A DNA stretch of 64,000 bases from Emticicia aquatica (lineage in GTDB: Bacteria; Bacteroidota; Bacteroidia; Cytophagales; Spirosomataceae): NCBI RefSeq assembly GCF_923079645.1, contig NZ_CAKLPY010000003.1, positions 238,506 to 302,505 on the forward strand, given 5' to 3'. Under the pieces are notes generated by a model. It made no database searches, was not told where the DNA came from, and saw only the letters and a program-made list of their open reading frames with translations. Position 1 is the first letter of the stretch. Each line of letters opens with the position of its first letter. Shown here piece by piece: positions 35,343-44,990 of this stretch. The position numbers were made by a program, and so were the translations under genes.

Positions 35343-35660
35343 GTGAGAAAGAGAATTATTGAGAAAATATATGTTGTATTATTGCTGACAACTATCTTTT
35401 TAGGTAGTTGTGCTGTGGTATGCGATTTGTTTTCTAAAGATACTATTTCTTGTGTCGATACTGATATTGAATTGCTCGAAGATAGCAATATGAATGATTC
35501 AAATGAAACAAGTATCGGCCATGCAAATAATAGTATAATTAATCATATTTCATTGTTTAGTTTTGACAGTTTTTTGACCCATAAAAACTGTTTTTCATAT
35601 CTTCAAAATACCTACGAAATATACTTAGGGCTTACTACTCCTCCGCCTAAGTATTTATAA
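35343..35660 (+). CDS. Small lipoprotein, unknown, upstream of the RND efflux operon
   Basis: A 105-residue protein from a GTG start at 35343 (no ATG in frame). It has a lipobox L20-G-S-C23 after a hydrophobic segment (VVLLLTTIFLGSC), so it is predicted to be a lipoprotein. Two further Cys residues lie close to the N-terminus of the mature part, and the C-terminus ends TTPPPKYL. I have the impression that small proteins with PPP-K ends precede efflux operons in this phylum, but I can name no family. It lies 207 bases before the adaptor gene. It may be part of the same transcription unit or separate. Confidence 0.55.
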   Translation: MRKRIIEKIYVVLLLTTIFLGSCAVVCDLFSKDTISCVDTDIELLEDSNMNDSNETSIGHANNSIINHISLFSFDSFLTHKNCFSYLQNTYEIYLGLTTPPPKYL

Positions 35661-35867
35661 TCATCTATTTTTTTCTTCAATTATTTTTCAAAAAATCATT
35701 TTATCCAATTTTTACAAAATAAAATCGGGTGATTTGATTGATTCATTGTACGATTCCAATAAAGAAAATTGACTTTCAAAGATTTGTTTGCGAGTCACAT
35801 TAAAACGTTTTAATTTGAATGTAAACCATTGATTATCTACGTTTTAACATACATCAAAGAAGAAATT

Positions 35868-37001
35868 ATGAAGCATATACTGTTAAGTATTTTGACAATA
35901 GCGGTGGCATTGTCATGTACCAATAAAAAAGATGAACAAAAGGTTGTTACCGAATATTTTCCTGTAACATCGCCCGTACTGATTGATACGACTTTACATA
36001 CAGACTATGTGGCCGAGATAAATGCGGTGCAGAATGTGGAAATCAGGGCAAGAGTAAAAGGCTACCTCGAAAAAGTGTTCATTGACGAGGGAAAATATGT
36101 CAAACAAGGACAGGTACTTTTTAGTATCAATAATCCTGAGTTGAACGAACAGGTTGTAAAAGCTGGAGCAGTTTTAAAAAGTTGTATTACCGAGCAGAAA
36201 GCTGCCGAAATAGAACTCAATAATATCAAGCGGCTTGTTGAAAAAAATGTAGTTTCAAGCACAGAGTTGGAAGCCGCCAAAAATAAAGTAGAGATGATGA
36301 AGGCTAAAGTTGAAGAAGCTCAAGCCAATGAATCTTTCGCAAAAATACAATTAACTTATACGCAAATTAAAGCTCCGTTTAATGGAATCGTTAATCGTAT
36401 TCCGAATAAAATAGGTAGTTTAATTGAAGACGGAACGCTTTTAACAAATATCTCAAACAACGGTGAAGTGTTTGCTTATTTTGATGTTTCTGAAAAAGAA
36501 TACCTTAATTATAGCTCGAATTTTAGAGAAAACTCCCAACAATCGAATAATGTAACGCTTATTTTGGCCAATGGTGAAGAACATCCTTTCAAAGGAAAAG
36601 TTGAAACCACCGAAAGCGAAATTGACCAAAGTACAGGAAATATTGCTTTTCGAGCAAGATTTAATAATCCAGAAAAAATCTTGAAACATGGAGCAAGTGG
36701 AAAAGTAAGATTATTGAAAAAATACAAAAATGCTTTGATAATTCCGCAAAAAGCAACCTTCGAGATTCAAGATAAAATGTACGTTTATGTGATTGACAAA
36801 AACAATAAAGTCAAAACAAAAGCGATAACTTCAAGCCAAAGAATGCCGCATTTTTATATCGTTGATTCGGGTTTAGAAGAGAGCGATAAAATTATCTACG
36901 AAGGCATTCAAAACGTAAAAGATGGTATGACAGTAAAACCTCAATTTGTGGAAATGAATGATATTTCTAAAGAATTGAGCTATGTAAATTCACCCGAATA
37001 A
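35868..37001 (+). CDS. RND efflux system periplasmic adaptor (HlyD/AcrA family)
   Basis: A 377-residue lipoprotein: the signal peptide MKHILLSILTIAVALSC has lipobox A-L-S-C (Cys17). The family order is beta-barrel/lipoyl/hairpin: an N-terminal lipoyl half (VEIRARVKGYLEKVFIDEGK, YVKQGQVLFSI), a helical hairpin (about 100-160), the second lipoyl half (TYTQIKAPFNGIVNRIPNKI), then beta-barrel and membrane-proximal domains (GASGKVRLLKKYKN). It links the RND pump to the outer-membrane channel. I selected the ATG at 35868; a longer reading from 35829 would place extra residues before the signal peptide. It leads a three-gene efflux operon. Confidence 0.93.
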   Translation: MKHILLSILTIAVALSCTNKKDEQKVVTEYFPVTSPVLIDTTLHTDYVAEINAVQNVEIRARVKGYLEKVFIDEGKYVKQGQVLFSINNPELNEQVVKAGAVLKSCITEQKAAEIELNNIKRLVEKNVVSSTELEAAKNKVEMMKAKVEEAQANESFAKIQLTYTQIKAPFNGIVNRIPNKIGSLIEDGTLLTNISNNGEVFAYFDVSEKEYLNYSSNFRENSQQSNNVTLILANGEEHPFKGKVETTESEIDQSTGNIAFRARFNNPEKILKHGASGKVRLLKKYKNALIIPQKATFEIQDKMYVYVIDKNNKVKTKAITSSQRMPHFYIVDSGLEESDKIIYEGIQNVKDGMTVKPQFVEMNDISKELSYVNSPE

Positions 37002-37012
37002 ACAATTAAAAT

Positions 37013-40000
37013 ATGTTTACAAATTTCATTAATCGACCAGTTTTATCGCTGGTTATCTCTATATTCATTGTGATTTTGGGCGTTTTGGCAATGGTTGGTT
37101 TACCAATTACCCAATATCCCGATATTGCACCGCCAGCCGTTTCGGTAACGACAAAATATACAGGAGCAAACGCCGAGGTTTGTGCAAAAGCTGTGGTGAC
37201 ACCTCTCGAAAGAGCTATCAACGGTGTGCCAGGAATGACCTACATGACTTCTGTTTCGGGGAATGACGGCACGAGTATTATCCAAGTTTATTTTGAAGTG
37301 GGTACTGACCCTGATGTTGCGGCTGTAAACGTTCAAAACCGAGTAACAACTGTTTTGGACGAATTGCCCGAAGAAGTTATAAAAGCGGGAGTCTCGACCG
37401 AAAAAGAAGTAAATAGTATGTTGATGTATATCAACTTGATTAGCGATGACCCAAGTGTTGACGAAAAATTTATCTATAATTTTGCCGATATTAATGTTTT
37501 AGCCGAACTAAAAAGAATAGATGGCGTTGGGTTTGTCGACATTATGGGTTCACGCGAATATGCGATGCGTGTATGGTTAAAACCTGCTCGAATGGACGCT
37601 TACCAAATTTCTGCGGAGGATATTATAAAAGCCTTAAAAGAACAAAATGTTGAAGCTGCTCCAGGAAAAGTGGGTGAAAGTTCGGGTCGTCAACCACAAT
37701 CTTTGCAATATGTTTTGCGATATACTGGTAAAATGACCCGAAAAGAGCAGTACGAAAATGTGGTTATTAAAGCTACCGAAAGTGGTGAAATGTTACGCCT
37801 AAAAGATGTGGCAGATTTGGAATTTGGCTCGCTTGACTATGACGTTCTTTCCAAAGAAAATGGCAAACCTTCGGCTGCAATTGTGCTGAAACAACGACCA
37901 GGCTCGAATGCAAGTGAAGTAATTGCTAATATCAAAACTCGCTTAGAATTCTTAAAATCTACCACTTTTCCGCCTGGAATGACATATACAGTTAGCTATG
38001 ACGTTTCAAGGTTTTTGGATGCCTCAATTCATGAAGTTATTAAAACGCTTATCGAAGCATTTCTTTTGGTAGCGATTGTGGTATTTTTATTCCTGCAAGA
38101 TTTTCGTTCGACACTTATTCCTGTCTTAGCCGTACCAGTTTCATTAGTTGGCACATTTGCATTCATGCAATTATTTGGCTTTTCAATCAATTTACTTACT
38201 CTTTTTGCTTTAGTTTTAGCAATCGGTATTGTGGTGGATAATGCCATTGTGGTAGTTGAGGCTGTTCATGCCAAAATGGAAGAAAAACATCTAAGAGCGA
38301 GGGAAGCAACCATTGAGTCAATGAACGAAATCAGCGGAGCAATCATTGCCATAACTCTCGTGATGTCAGCGGTGTTTATTCCTGTGGCGTTCTTATCAGG
38401 GCCAGTTGGTGTATTTTATCGACAATTTTCGGTCACAATGGCTATTTCAATTGTTATTTCAGGTGTAAATGCTCTTACACTTACACCAGCTCTTTGTGCG
38501 ATTATGCTCAAAAATCCTCATTTAGAACATCGAAAAGAGACATTTTTAACCCGTTTTTTTGATAAATTTAATCAAGCGTATGACCGACTCTCTGCACGAT
38601 ATGGAAGTTTATTACGCATAATAGCCAATCGTCGATTGATAACTATTGGTGTTTTATCCATATTTTGCTTGGCAACATGGGGCGTTGGAAGTGTTTTACC
38701 AACCAGTTTCATACCAACAGAAGATCAAGGAACCGTTTACGCAAACGTGACGACACCTGTGGGAGCAACACTTGAGCGTACTGAAGAAGTGATGAATGAA
38801 ATTGATAAAATCGCTCAAAAAATCCCTGAAGTAGAGTCAATTTCGAGCTTATCAGGCTTTAGTATGATGACCGACGGCGTAGGTGCTTCTTTTGGAATGA
38901 GTACGATAAACCTTAAAGCTTGGGACGAACGAAAAGCAACTGCTAATGATATTATTACTCAATTGACTGAAAAAACAAAACATATCAAAGATGCCGAAAT
39001 TCAGTTTTTCCCACCGCCAGCTGTTCCTGGTTTTGGTAATGCTAGTGGTTTTGAAGTAAGATTATTGGATAAAACGGGTTCTGGAGATTTACAACGAACA
39101 GCCGAAGTGGCTGAGGAGTTTATCGGTGCATTAAAAAAACGTCCTGAAATAAAAGACGCATTTTCGAGTTTTAATCCAAATTTTCCGCAATACATGATTC
39201 ATGTTGACCAAGATATGGCGGCTAAAAAAGGAATTTCAGTCGATGCCGCCACGAGCAATTTACAATCTTTGATTGGTAGTTTTTATGCCACAAACTTTAT
39301 TTTGTTTGGACAAATGTATAAAGTAATGATTCAGGCTGACCCAAAATATCGTGCTTTGCCAGACGATATTATGAAACTTAGAATCAAAAATAAAAATGGT
39401 GAAATGGTTCCTTACGCTATTTTTAGCCGAATTGAGCGAGTTTATGGCCCCGAACAATTGACTCGCTACAATATGTACGTTTCGGCAATGCTCAATGGTG
39501 AAGCGGCGGCTGGTTATAGTTCTGGCGATGCCATCAAAGCGATTGAAGAAGTGGCTAAAACTAAATTGCCTCGTGGATATACCTATGAATGGTCGGGAAT
39601 GACTCGTGAAGAAGTCCTTTCTGGCAACCAAGTTATTTACGTTTTTCTTATCTGTTTGCTGTTTGTTTATCTGTTACTCGCAGCCCAATACGAAAGTTTT
39701 CTTTTGCCACTTCCAGTTATTTTATCGTTACCAGTCGGAATTTTCGGTTCATTATTTTTCTTGTATTTGTTTGGTTTGGAAAACAATATTTACGCCCAAG
39801 TGGCAATGGTTATGTTGATTGGTTTATTAGGGAAAAATGCAATTCTGATTGTTGAATTTGCTGTTTTGCAACAAAAACAAGGAAAAACGTTGTTAAAAGC
39901 TGCCGTTGGTGGAGCTGTTGCTCGTTTCAGACCAATTCTAATGACTTCGTTTGCTTTCATTGCTGGCTTAATTCCATTGATGTTTGCATCGGGTGCGGGT

Positions 40001-40171
40001 GCAATTGGCAATAAAACCATCGGCACGGCTGCTGCTGGCGGAATGTTGTTTGGAACTGTCTTTGGCGTAATTGTGATTCCTGGGTTGTACGTCATTTTTG
40101 CAGGTGTGGGAAAAAGAAAACCGAAAAAAGAAACTAAAAAAATCATAGAAGAAACGTATGTCGAAATATAA
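37013..40171 (+). CDS. RND multidrug efflux permease (HAE1/AcrB family)
   Basis: A 1052-residue inner-membrane pump with the 12-TM, two-large-loop HAE1 layout. It begins FTNFINRPVLSLVISIFIVI. TM4 carries the proton-relay region as GIVVDNAIVVVEAVHAKM (D409, N410), where AcrB has two aspartates (D407, D408); TM10 carries the relay lysine in GLLGKNAILIVEFA. The porter domains include PDIAPPAVSVTTKYTGA. It should pump amphiphilic drugs, bile-like compounds or lipids using the proton gradient. It starts 11 bases after the adaptor stop and overlaps the outer-membrane channel gene by 14 bases, so the three genes are one operon. Confidence 0.96.
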   Translation: MFTNFINRPVLSLVISIFIVILGVLAMVGLPITQYPDIAPPAVSVTTKYTGANAEVCAKAVVTPLERAINGVPGMTYMTSVSGNDGTSIIQVYFEVGTDPDVAAVNVQNRVTTVLDELPEEVIKAGVSTEKEVNSMLMYINLISDDPSVDEKFIYNFADINVLAELKRIDGVGFVDIMGSREYAMRVWLKPARMDAYQISAEDIIKALKEQNVEAAPGKVGESSGRQPQSLQYVLRYTGKMTRKEQYENVVIKATESGEMLRLKDVADLEFGSLDYDVLSKENGKPSAAIVLKQRPGSNASEVIANIKTRLEFLKSTTFPPGMTYTVSYDVSRFLDASIHEVIKTLIEAFLLVAIVVFLFLQDFRSTLIPVLAVPVSLVGTFAFMQLFGFSINLLTLFALVLAIGIVVDNAIVVVEAVHAKMEEKHLRAREATIESMNEISGAIIAITLVMSAVFIPVAFLSGPVGVFYRQFSVTMAISIVISGVNALTLTPALCAIMLKNPHLEHRKETFLTRFFDKFNQAYDRLSARYGSLLRIIANRRLITIGVLSIFCLATWGVGSVLPTSFIPTEDQGTVYANVTTPVGATLERTEEVMNEIDKIAQKIPEVESISSLSGFSMMTDGVGASFGMSTINLKAWDERKATANDIITQLTEKTKHIKDAEIQFFPPPAVPGFGNASGFEVRLLDKTGSGDLQRTAEVAEEFIGALKKRPEIKDAFSSFNPNFPQYMIHVDQDMAAKKGISVDAATSNLQSLIGSFYATNFILFGQMYKVMIQADPKYRALPDDIMKLRIKNKNGEMVPYAIFSRIERVYGPEQLTRYNMYVSAMLNGEAAAGYSSGDAIKAIEEVAKTKLPRGYTYEWSGMTREEVLSGNQVIYVFLICLLFVYLLLAAQYESFLLPLPVILSLPVGIFGSLFFLYLFGLENNIYAQVAMVMLIGLLGKNAILIVEFAVLQQKQGKTLLKAAVGGAVARFRPILMTSFAFIAGLIPLMFASGAGAIGNKTIGTAAAGGMLFGTVFGVIVIPGLYVIFAGVGKRKPKKETKKIIEETYVEI

Positions 40172-41600
40172 AAGTATTTATTTCATAGCAATAATATTGT
40201 TTTTGGGAGCGTGCAAAATCAAGCAAGAAATTCCTAAAAATCGACCTATGTTAGCTATGCCGTCGAAGTTTAGTGCAAAATCAGATTCATCATTTACAAG
40301 TTTGCCATCTTTTAAAGCTTTTTTTTCGGATTCGACTTTGATTGCTTTGATTGATACGACTTTGAAAAACAATTTTGATTTACAAATGACCTTACAAAAA
40401 ATCGAAATTGCTCGAGCTGGCGTTCGTTTTACGCAAGGACTTGGCAAGCCAGATTTGTCAGGAAATTTTACAGTCGGACAAAGGAAATTTGGTAATTATA
40501 CCATTGATGGTGTTGGGAATTACGATACAAGGTTTTCGACCAATATCAATGAAAAACAACAAATTCCTGCTTCCATAATTCCTGATTATTATTTGGGCGT
40601 ACAGTCGTCGTGGGAAATAGATTTATGGGGAAAACTAAAAAGTCAGAAAGCTTCGGCAGCAGCCAAATTTCTGGTAAGTGAGGCAGGAAAAAACTTGGTA
40701 ATCAGTGAGTTAGTTGCTCAAATCTCTTCAACTTATTATGAATTATTGATTCTAGATAATGAACTTAATTTTTTAGAAGAAAATATCAATTTGCAAGAAA
40801 GAGCCTTAGAAATTGTAAGAGTTTTAAAACAAGCTGGTCAAGCAAATCAACTAGGTGTTGATTTATTAAATGCTCAATTATTGAGTTCAAAAGCTCTGAA
40901 AATTGAAGTAAAGCAAGAGATTATTGAAGCCGAAAGCAAAATTAATTTCTTAATTGGTCGCTATCCGCAAACTGTTTCTCGCTCGAATGTAGCTTGGGCA
41001 AAGGTAATTCCTCCCAAATTAAATGTTGGAATTCCTTCTCATTTGCTCGAAAATAGACCAGATATTAAGCAAGCCGAATATGAACTTGTGGCAACAAATG
41101 CCAACTTAGTTTCTGCTAAAGCGGCATTTTATCCATCGTTAAATATTACTGGTGGAGCTGGTTTGCAAGCCTTTAAGGCTTTAGTTTTGTTTAATCCTGC
41201 ATCTTTTGCAATGAATACTTTTGGTGGATTGATGGCTCCGTTGGCTAATCGCCGTCAAATTATTGCTGATTTAATGGCGTCAAAAGCAGAGCAGAAAATA
41301 GCCTATACAAATTATCAAAAAACGATTGTCAATAGTTTTGTGGAAGTGTATAATCAATTAAATTTGATTCAGAATACCAACGAAATGTATGAGTTGAAAA
41401 TACAAGAAGTGGAGGTTTTGAGACAATCAATTAATACATCATCCGAATTATTTAGGTCTGGAAGAGCCACTTATTTGGAAGTAATAACAGCACAAAAAAA
41501 TGCTTTACAGTCGCAAATTGAATTGATAAATCTAAAAAAACGGCAATATAATGCTGTTATTGGACTTTATAAATCGCTTGGTGGCGGGTGGAAAAATTAA
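40158..41600 (+). CDS. RND efflux outer-membrane channel (TolC/OprM/NodT family)
   Basis: A 480-residue lipoprotein (lipobox L-G-A-C, Cys19, in MSKYKSIYFIAIILFLGAC). Two long coiled-coil/outer-membrane factor repeats follow, with the OprM-type motifs GVQSSWEIDLWGKLKSQKAS and IPSHLLENRPDIKQAEYELV (R-P-D-I), and a second repeat with SSELFRSGRATYLEVITAQ. It forms the trimeric exit duct of the tripartite pump. The start overlaps the permease gene by 14 bases, a sign of translational coupling. The operon ends with a clear terminator. Confidence 0.95.
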   Translation: MSKYKSIYFIAIILFLGACKIKQEIPKNRPMLAMPSKFSAKSDSSFTSLPSFKAFFSDSTLIALIDTTLKNNFDLQMTLQKIEIARAGVRFTQGLGKPDLSGNFTVGQRKFGNYTIDGVGNYDTRFSTNINEKQQIPASIIPDYYLGVQSSWEIDLWGKLKSQKASAAAKFLVSEAGKNLVISELVAQISSTYYELLILDNELNFLEENINLQERALEIVRVLKQAGQANQLGVDLLNAQLLSSKALKIEVKQEIIEAESKINFLIGRYPQTVSRSNVAWAKVIPPKLNVGIPSHLLENRPDIKQAEYELVATNANLVSAKAAFYPSLNITGGAGLQAFKALVLFNPASFAMNTFGGLMAPLANRRQIIADLMASKAEQKIAYTNYQKTIVNSFVEVYNQLNLIQNTNEMYELKIQEVEVLRQSINTSSELFRSGRATYLEVITAQKNALQSQIELINLKKRQYNAVIGLYKSLGGGWKN

Positions 41601-41606
41601 AAACAA

Positions 41607-41650
41607 AAAACTCTCCAAAAGATGAATGGTCGTTTGGAGAGTTTTTTTTG
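41607..41650. terminator. Terminator after the efflux operon
   Basis: AAAACTCTCCAAA (41607-41619) pairs with TTTGGAGAGTTTT (41632-41644), followed by a T run to 41649. It sits six bases before the end of the convergent small gene at 41656. Confidence 0.9.
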
Positions 41651-41655
41651 AAAAT

Positions 41656-41979
41656 CTAAATCGTCAATTGCTCTATTTTTAATCCTGCAATCCGCATCGC
41701 TTCGTATTCAATTTCAACGATAAATTCGGTTTGGTCTTGGTCAAAATCCTCATTATCCCACGCATTGAAATAAAGTTGAACTTGGGTTTGTAAATTGCTC
41801 ACATTGATGGCCAATTGACCAATCAGAAAATCTGTAAATTTTAGTACTTCTTTTCGCATCAACTCGATAATCTCCTCTGATGGCGATTCGATTTCACGGT
41901 CTTCCCAATCATCCAAAATAAATCTTTCTTTGAGTTTATAAGCCTCCAATTGGGCAATTTTTTCTTGATTTTCCATCAT
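41656..41979 (-). CDS. Hypothetical small acidic protein
   Basis: A 107-residue, helical, acidic protein without signal peptide or membrane segment; cytoplasmic. The sequence is Glu/Asp rich (DDWEDREIESPSEEIIELMR, NEDFDQDQTEFIVEIEYEAM). I do not recognise a family. It is encoded five bases after the DUF1697 gene in the same direction, so they are probably co-transcribed. Two consecutive ATG codons can serve as start. Confidence 0.7.
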   Translation of the reverse strand: MMENQEKIAQLEAYKLKERFILDDWEDREIESPSEEIIELMRKEVLKFTDFLIGQLAINVSNLQTQVQLYFNAWDNEDFDQDQTEFIVEIEYEAMRIAGLKIEQLTI

Positions 41980-41984
41980 AAATT

Positions 41985-42527
41985 TTAATATTCCGCAATT
42001 ATTTTTAGCTCATTTACGGTTTTCCAGTTGCGAGTAGTAGCCGTAATTTTTAATTTATTTTCAAAGAAATTATTGCTCAATTTTGTATTTCCATATCCAT
42101 TTGGACAAAACAAATAAATGGCTTTTCCTGCAACAAAAAACTCATCAACGTCATAATTTCCTTGTTTAATTTTTTCAATAAAAGCTTCATTTGGTTCTTC
42201 TGACAGAAATGTTACGTGAAGTTTTGCTGTATCTTCATTTCGTTGATTCACAAAAGGATTATTGTTTGCTACCAAATTCCATTCACTTTTTTCAATCACC
42301 AATATGGGAATTTTGCAATCAAAATCTTCTAAAATTTTATCTTGAATCAACTTTTCTAAATGACTTGTTTCAATATTTTTGCTTTGAAAAACTACATTTC
42401 CACTTTGAATATACGTTTTTACATGTTCAAATCCTAAATTTTGGAACAATAAAAGCAGCTTATCCATCTTGATGATATTTTTACCATTGACATTGATTCC
42501 CCGCAAAATAGCGATGTACGTTTGCAT
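41985..42527 (-). CDS. DUF1697-family protein
   Basis: A 180-residue cytoplasmic protein. The start MQTYIAILRGINVNGKNIIK and the following LGFEHVKTYIQSGNVVFQSK are diagnostic of DUF1697, a two-domain alpha/beta family widespread in bacteria with no confirmed biochemical role. The C-terminal half (FCPNGYGNTKLSNNFFENKL, with TATTRNWKTVNELKIIA) also matches. It precedes a small acidic protein gene by five bases. Confidence 0.92.
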   Translation of the reverse strand: MQTYIAILRGINVNGKNIIKMDKLLLLFQNLGFEHVKTYIQSGNVVFQSKNIETSHLEKLIQDKILEDFDCKIPILVIEKSEWNLVANNNPFVNQRNEDTAKLHVTFLSEEPNEAFIEKIKQGNYDVDEFFVAGKAIYLFCPNGYGNTKLSNNFFENKLKITATTRNWKTVNELKIIAEY

Positions 42528-42594
42528 ATTTTAGTCAATTTAAAAATAGATGTATAGTAAATTATAATACTGATATTGGTTTTTAATTGTTGGA

Positions 42595-44790
42595 TTATTC
42601 ACCTGGATGATAAGTTCGTTCAGCGTTTTTTAAGACGTCATCTTTATAAAACAAGACATCTTTAAACTTGCCTTTGGTGTACATTTCGAGTTGGTCGTTG
42701 AAATGTTTTGAGTTGATATTTCCACTTTCGCCACCTGCCAAGAGTGATTTTGCTTTAATTTTAGGCCCAAATTCAACAGCACAAATAAAACTATTGCCAC
42801 TTACACCATATCTTTTTTGAGTATTTGGATAATAACGACTGTTGTATGAAGGCAACATTCCCCAAAGTGCGGAGGCAAATCCAACGGGAACACTTGGCTG
42901 GTTATCTTCATATTTTTGCTGAATATCGTTGGAAACTCTTTGATAACGGTTGATTTCTCCCCATTGTATTTGCCATTTGCCAAACTTCTTTTTTAGGTCA
43001 TTGACAACCGTTAATAATGGCGGTAAAACTTGTTCGACTGTTGCATTTGCTGCAAATCTTTTGGTATTTTCTACTTGGTCTGTTTCGCCTTCGTCCGTAT
43101 ATAATCTTTGTAAAACGGGGTTTAATTTTGCTGCCCATTCGATAGCTAATGTAGTTGCAACCGAATTTTCGGACGAGTGAAAATTCCAATTTTTTAGTTC
43201 AGCAATAGGTTCATTCAAAGCCGCATAAAGTGAGTCATTTGGTTTGATATTTTTCTCAAAAACACTTATTAACGATGGAATTAATACTTCAAACGCCGCA
43301 AGATTTGTATCATAACCTGCCAAAATCACCTTATCGATGGTATATTTTTTTTCATTATTGAGAACTTTCACAGCATTTACACCTCTAAAATTCTCGCCAT
43401 CGGGAGCCATATAAGGTGGGAAATTAGCTTTTTTTGGACTTTCAATTCCTGCGGCAGAAAAAGGCGTTGAATTACAATTTTGTAACCAGCCATTGACAGG
43501 ATTATACACATGAACAGTTTCATCAACATTGTGTAAGCCTTTCCATTCGGTTGCCGAAGTGCTGCCGTCCATTACGTTTGCCCAATTATATTTTCTATCA
43601 CGTATCGGAACAAAATTTCCGTGCCAATAAGCAATATTTCCTTTATTATCGGCAAAAACAGTGCTATTTGATGTATTGGCTCTTAAATCCATTATTTTTT
43701 TATACTCCTCAAAACCTTTGGCTTTGGTTCGTTTCCAGCTTTGAATTAGGCTTGTCATCGAACGATTATAGGATTTTAAACTTATCCACTGGTCGTTGCG
43801 TTTTGCCATAATTGGCCCATGATGTGTAAAATATGTGGTGAATATTTTAGTTTTAAGGCCTTCACTATCTTTGTAGTTTATGCTGATTTTCTTTTGCGTA
43901 ACTGGCTTTAATTGTTTGTCAAATTCATAAAAAAGTTGATTGTTTTTAGTAATTATTTTTTCTGCATAAACATCGGAAACATCAACATTACATGAAGTGT
44001 GCATCCATCCACAATAATCGTTAAATCCTTGATAAACAAACATTTGTCCCCAAGTTACTGCACCATAAGCGTTTAAACCTTCCTCACTCGAAACTTGTAC
44101 TTCGGGGCGAAAATAGAAAGTTACGTGTGGATTAATATAAAGAATAGCATTGCCCGAAGCTGTAATTTTGGGTGAAAAAGCAAAACCATTTGAGCCAGTT
44201 TGATTTTCAGGGTCTTTGGGTTCGGCAATGTAAGTAACTTTATCGCCCGAATAGAAATTTCGTAATTCAGCCGTTGTAATATCAGCCGTATTAATTGCTC
44301 CAATACTTCCGTCAGTCCACAATAAAGGATACCAAGGTTTAAAGCGATTAAGCAAAGCAGGTTTGGTATCGGGATGTGTATAAAGATAAAAATTAATGCC
44401 GTCAGCGTAAGCATTCAACAGCTTTTTCATCCACGGTTCGGCTTTATTATAATCCGAAATTGCATCGGTGGTATCAATCAAAAGCCTAATTTGCAAATCA
44501 TCGTAAAGGCTCGATTCTCCTTTTATTTCTGCCATTCGGCCTAATTTTTCTATATAATTCATTTCAACCCGTTTAAAATCATCCTCGCATTGGGCATAAA
44601 GCAAACCAAAAACAGCATCAGCGTCAGATTTGCCATAAATGTGTGGAATTCCCCAATTATCTCGAATGATATTTACTCGTTTTGCCTGTAATTGATAACG
44701 ATTAATTTCGCCTTTGGAAAACTTATTTGGCGTTATTCCTTGAGCAAATATTGCCAAAGGAAGTATTAAAAGAAAAAAAAAGACTTTCAT
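42595..44790 (-). CDS. Penicillin-acylase family N-terminal nucleophile hydrolase
   Basis: A 731-residue exported enzyme with a signal peptide (MKVFFFLLILPLAIFAQ). It is organised as an alpha chain (about 20-199), and a beta chain that begins with the nucleophile S200 in T-G-S-N-G-F-A-F-S-P, where self-cleavage is expected. Family motifs IIRDNWGIPHIYGKSDADAV (alpha-chain), NPHVTFYFRPEVQ and TSNSTVFADNKGNIAYWHGN follow. Substrates in this family include N-acyl compounds such as acyl-homoserine lactones and beta-lactams or other amides; the specificity here cannot be deduced. The intact Ser-Asn-Gly start suggests it is active. Confidence 0.93.
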   Translation of the reverse strand: MKVFFFLLILPLAIFAQGITPNKFSKGEINRYQLQAKRVNIIRDNWGIPHIYGKSDADAVFGLLYAQCEDDFKRVEMNYIEKLGRMAEIKGESSLYDDLQIRLLIDTTDAISDYNKAEPWMKKLLNAYADGINFYLYTHPDTKPALLNRFKPWYPLLWTDGSIGAINTADITTAELRNFYSGDKVTYIAEPKDPENQTGSNGFAFSPKITASGNAILYINPHVTFYFRPEVQVSSEEGLNAYGAVTWGQMFVYQGFNDYCGWMHTSCNVDVSDVYAEKIITKNNQLFYEFDKQLKPVTQKKISINYKDSEGLKTKIFTTYFTHHGPIMAKRNDQWISLKSYNRSMTSLIQSWKRTKAKGFEEYKKIMDLRANTSNSTVFADNKGNIAYWHGNFVPIRDRKYNWANVMDGSTSATEWKGLHNVDETVHVYNPVNGWLQNCNSTPFSAAGIESPKKANFPPYMAPDGENFRGVNAVKVLNNEKKYTIDKVILAGYDTNLAAFEVLIPSLISVFEKNIKPNDSLYAALNEPIAELKNWNFHSSENSVATTLAIEWAAKLNPVLQRLYTDEGETDQVENTKRFAANATVEQVLPPLLTVVNDLKKKFGKWQIQWGEINRYQRVSNDIQQKYEDNQPSVPVGFASALWGMLPSYNSRYYPNTQKRYGVSGNSFICAVEFGPKIKAKSLLAGGESGNINSKHFNDQLEMYTKGKFKDVLFYKDDVLKNAERTYHPGE

Positions 44791-44924
44791 AAAAAGGGCT
44801 TATTCGTTTGAGTGATGAAACTTGATTTAACAAACATACAAAATAGTGCTAACTTTAAGAACAATAAAAGAAGTCTATTTAATGAAAATTCAGGCCAATA
44901 TTTTCGTTAACAATAGATTAACAA

Positions 44925-44954
44925 TTGTTTAGCAAACCTTTTGCTACCTTTTTG
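44925..44954 (+). promoter_or_regulatory. Candidate promoter of the Arg/Asn-rich protein gene
   Basis: TTG at 44925-44927, 17 bases, then TACCTTTTTG at 44945-44954 followed by CATC. The box is two bases longer than TAnnTTTG. It is 37 bases before the ATG. Confidence 0.4.
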
Positions 44955-44990
44955 CATCTAAAGTATAAATTAAACAAAAATTAATAGAAG

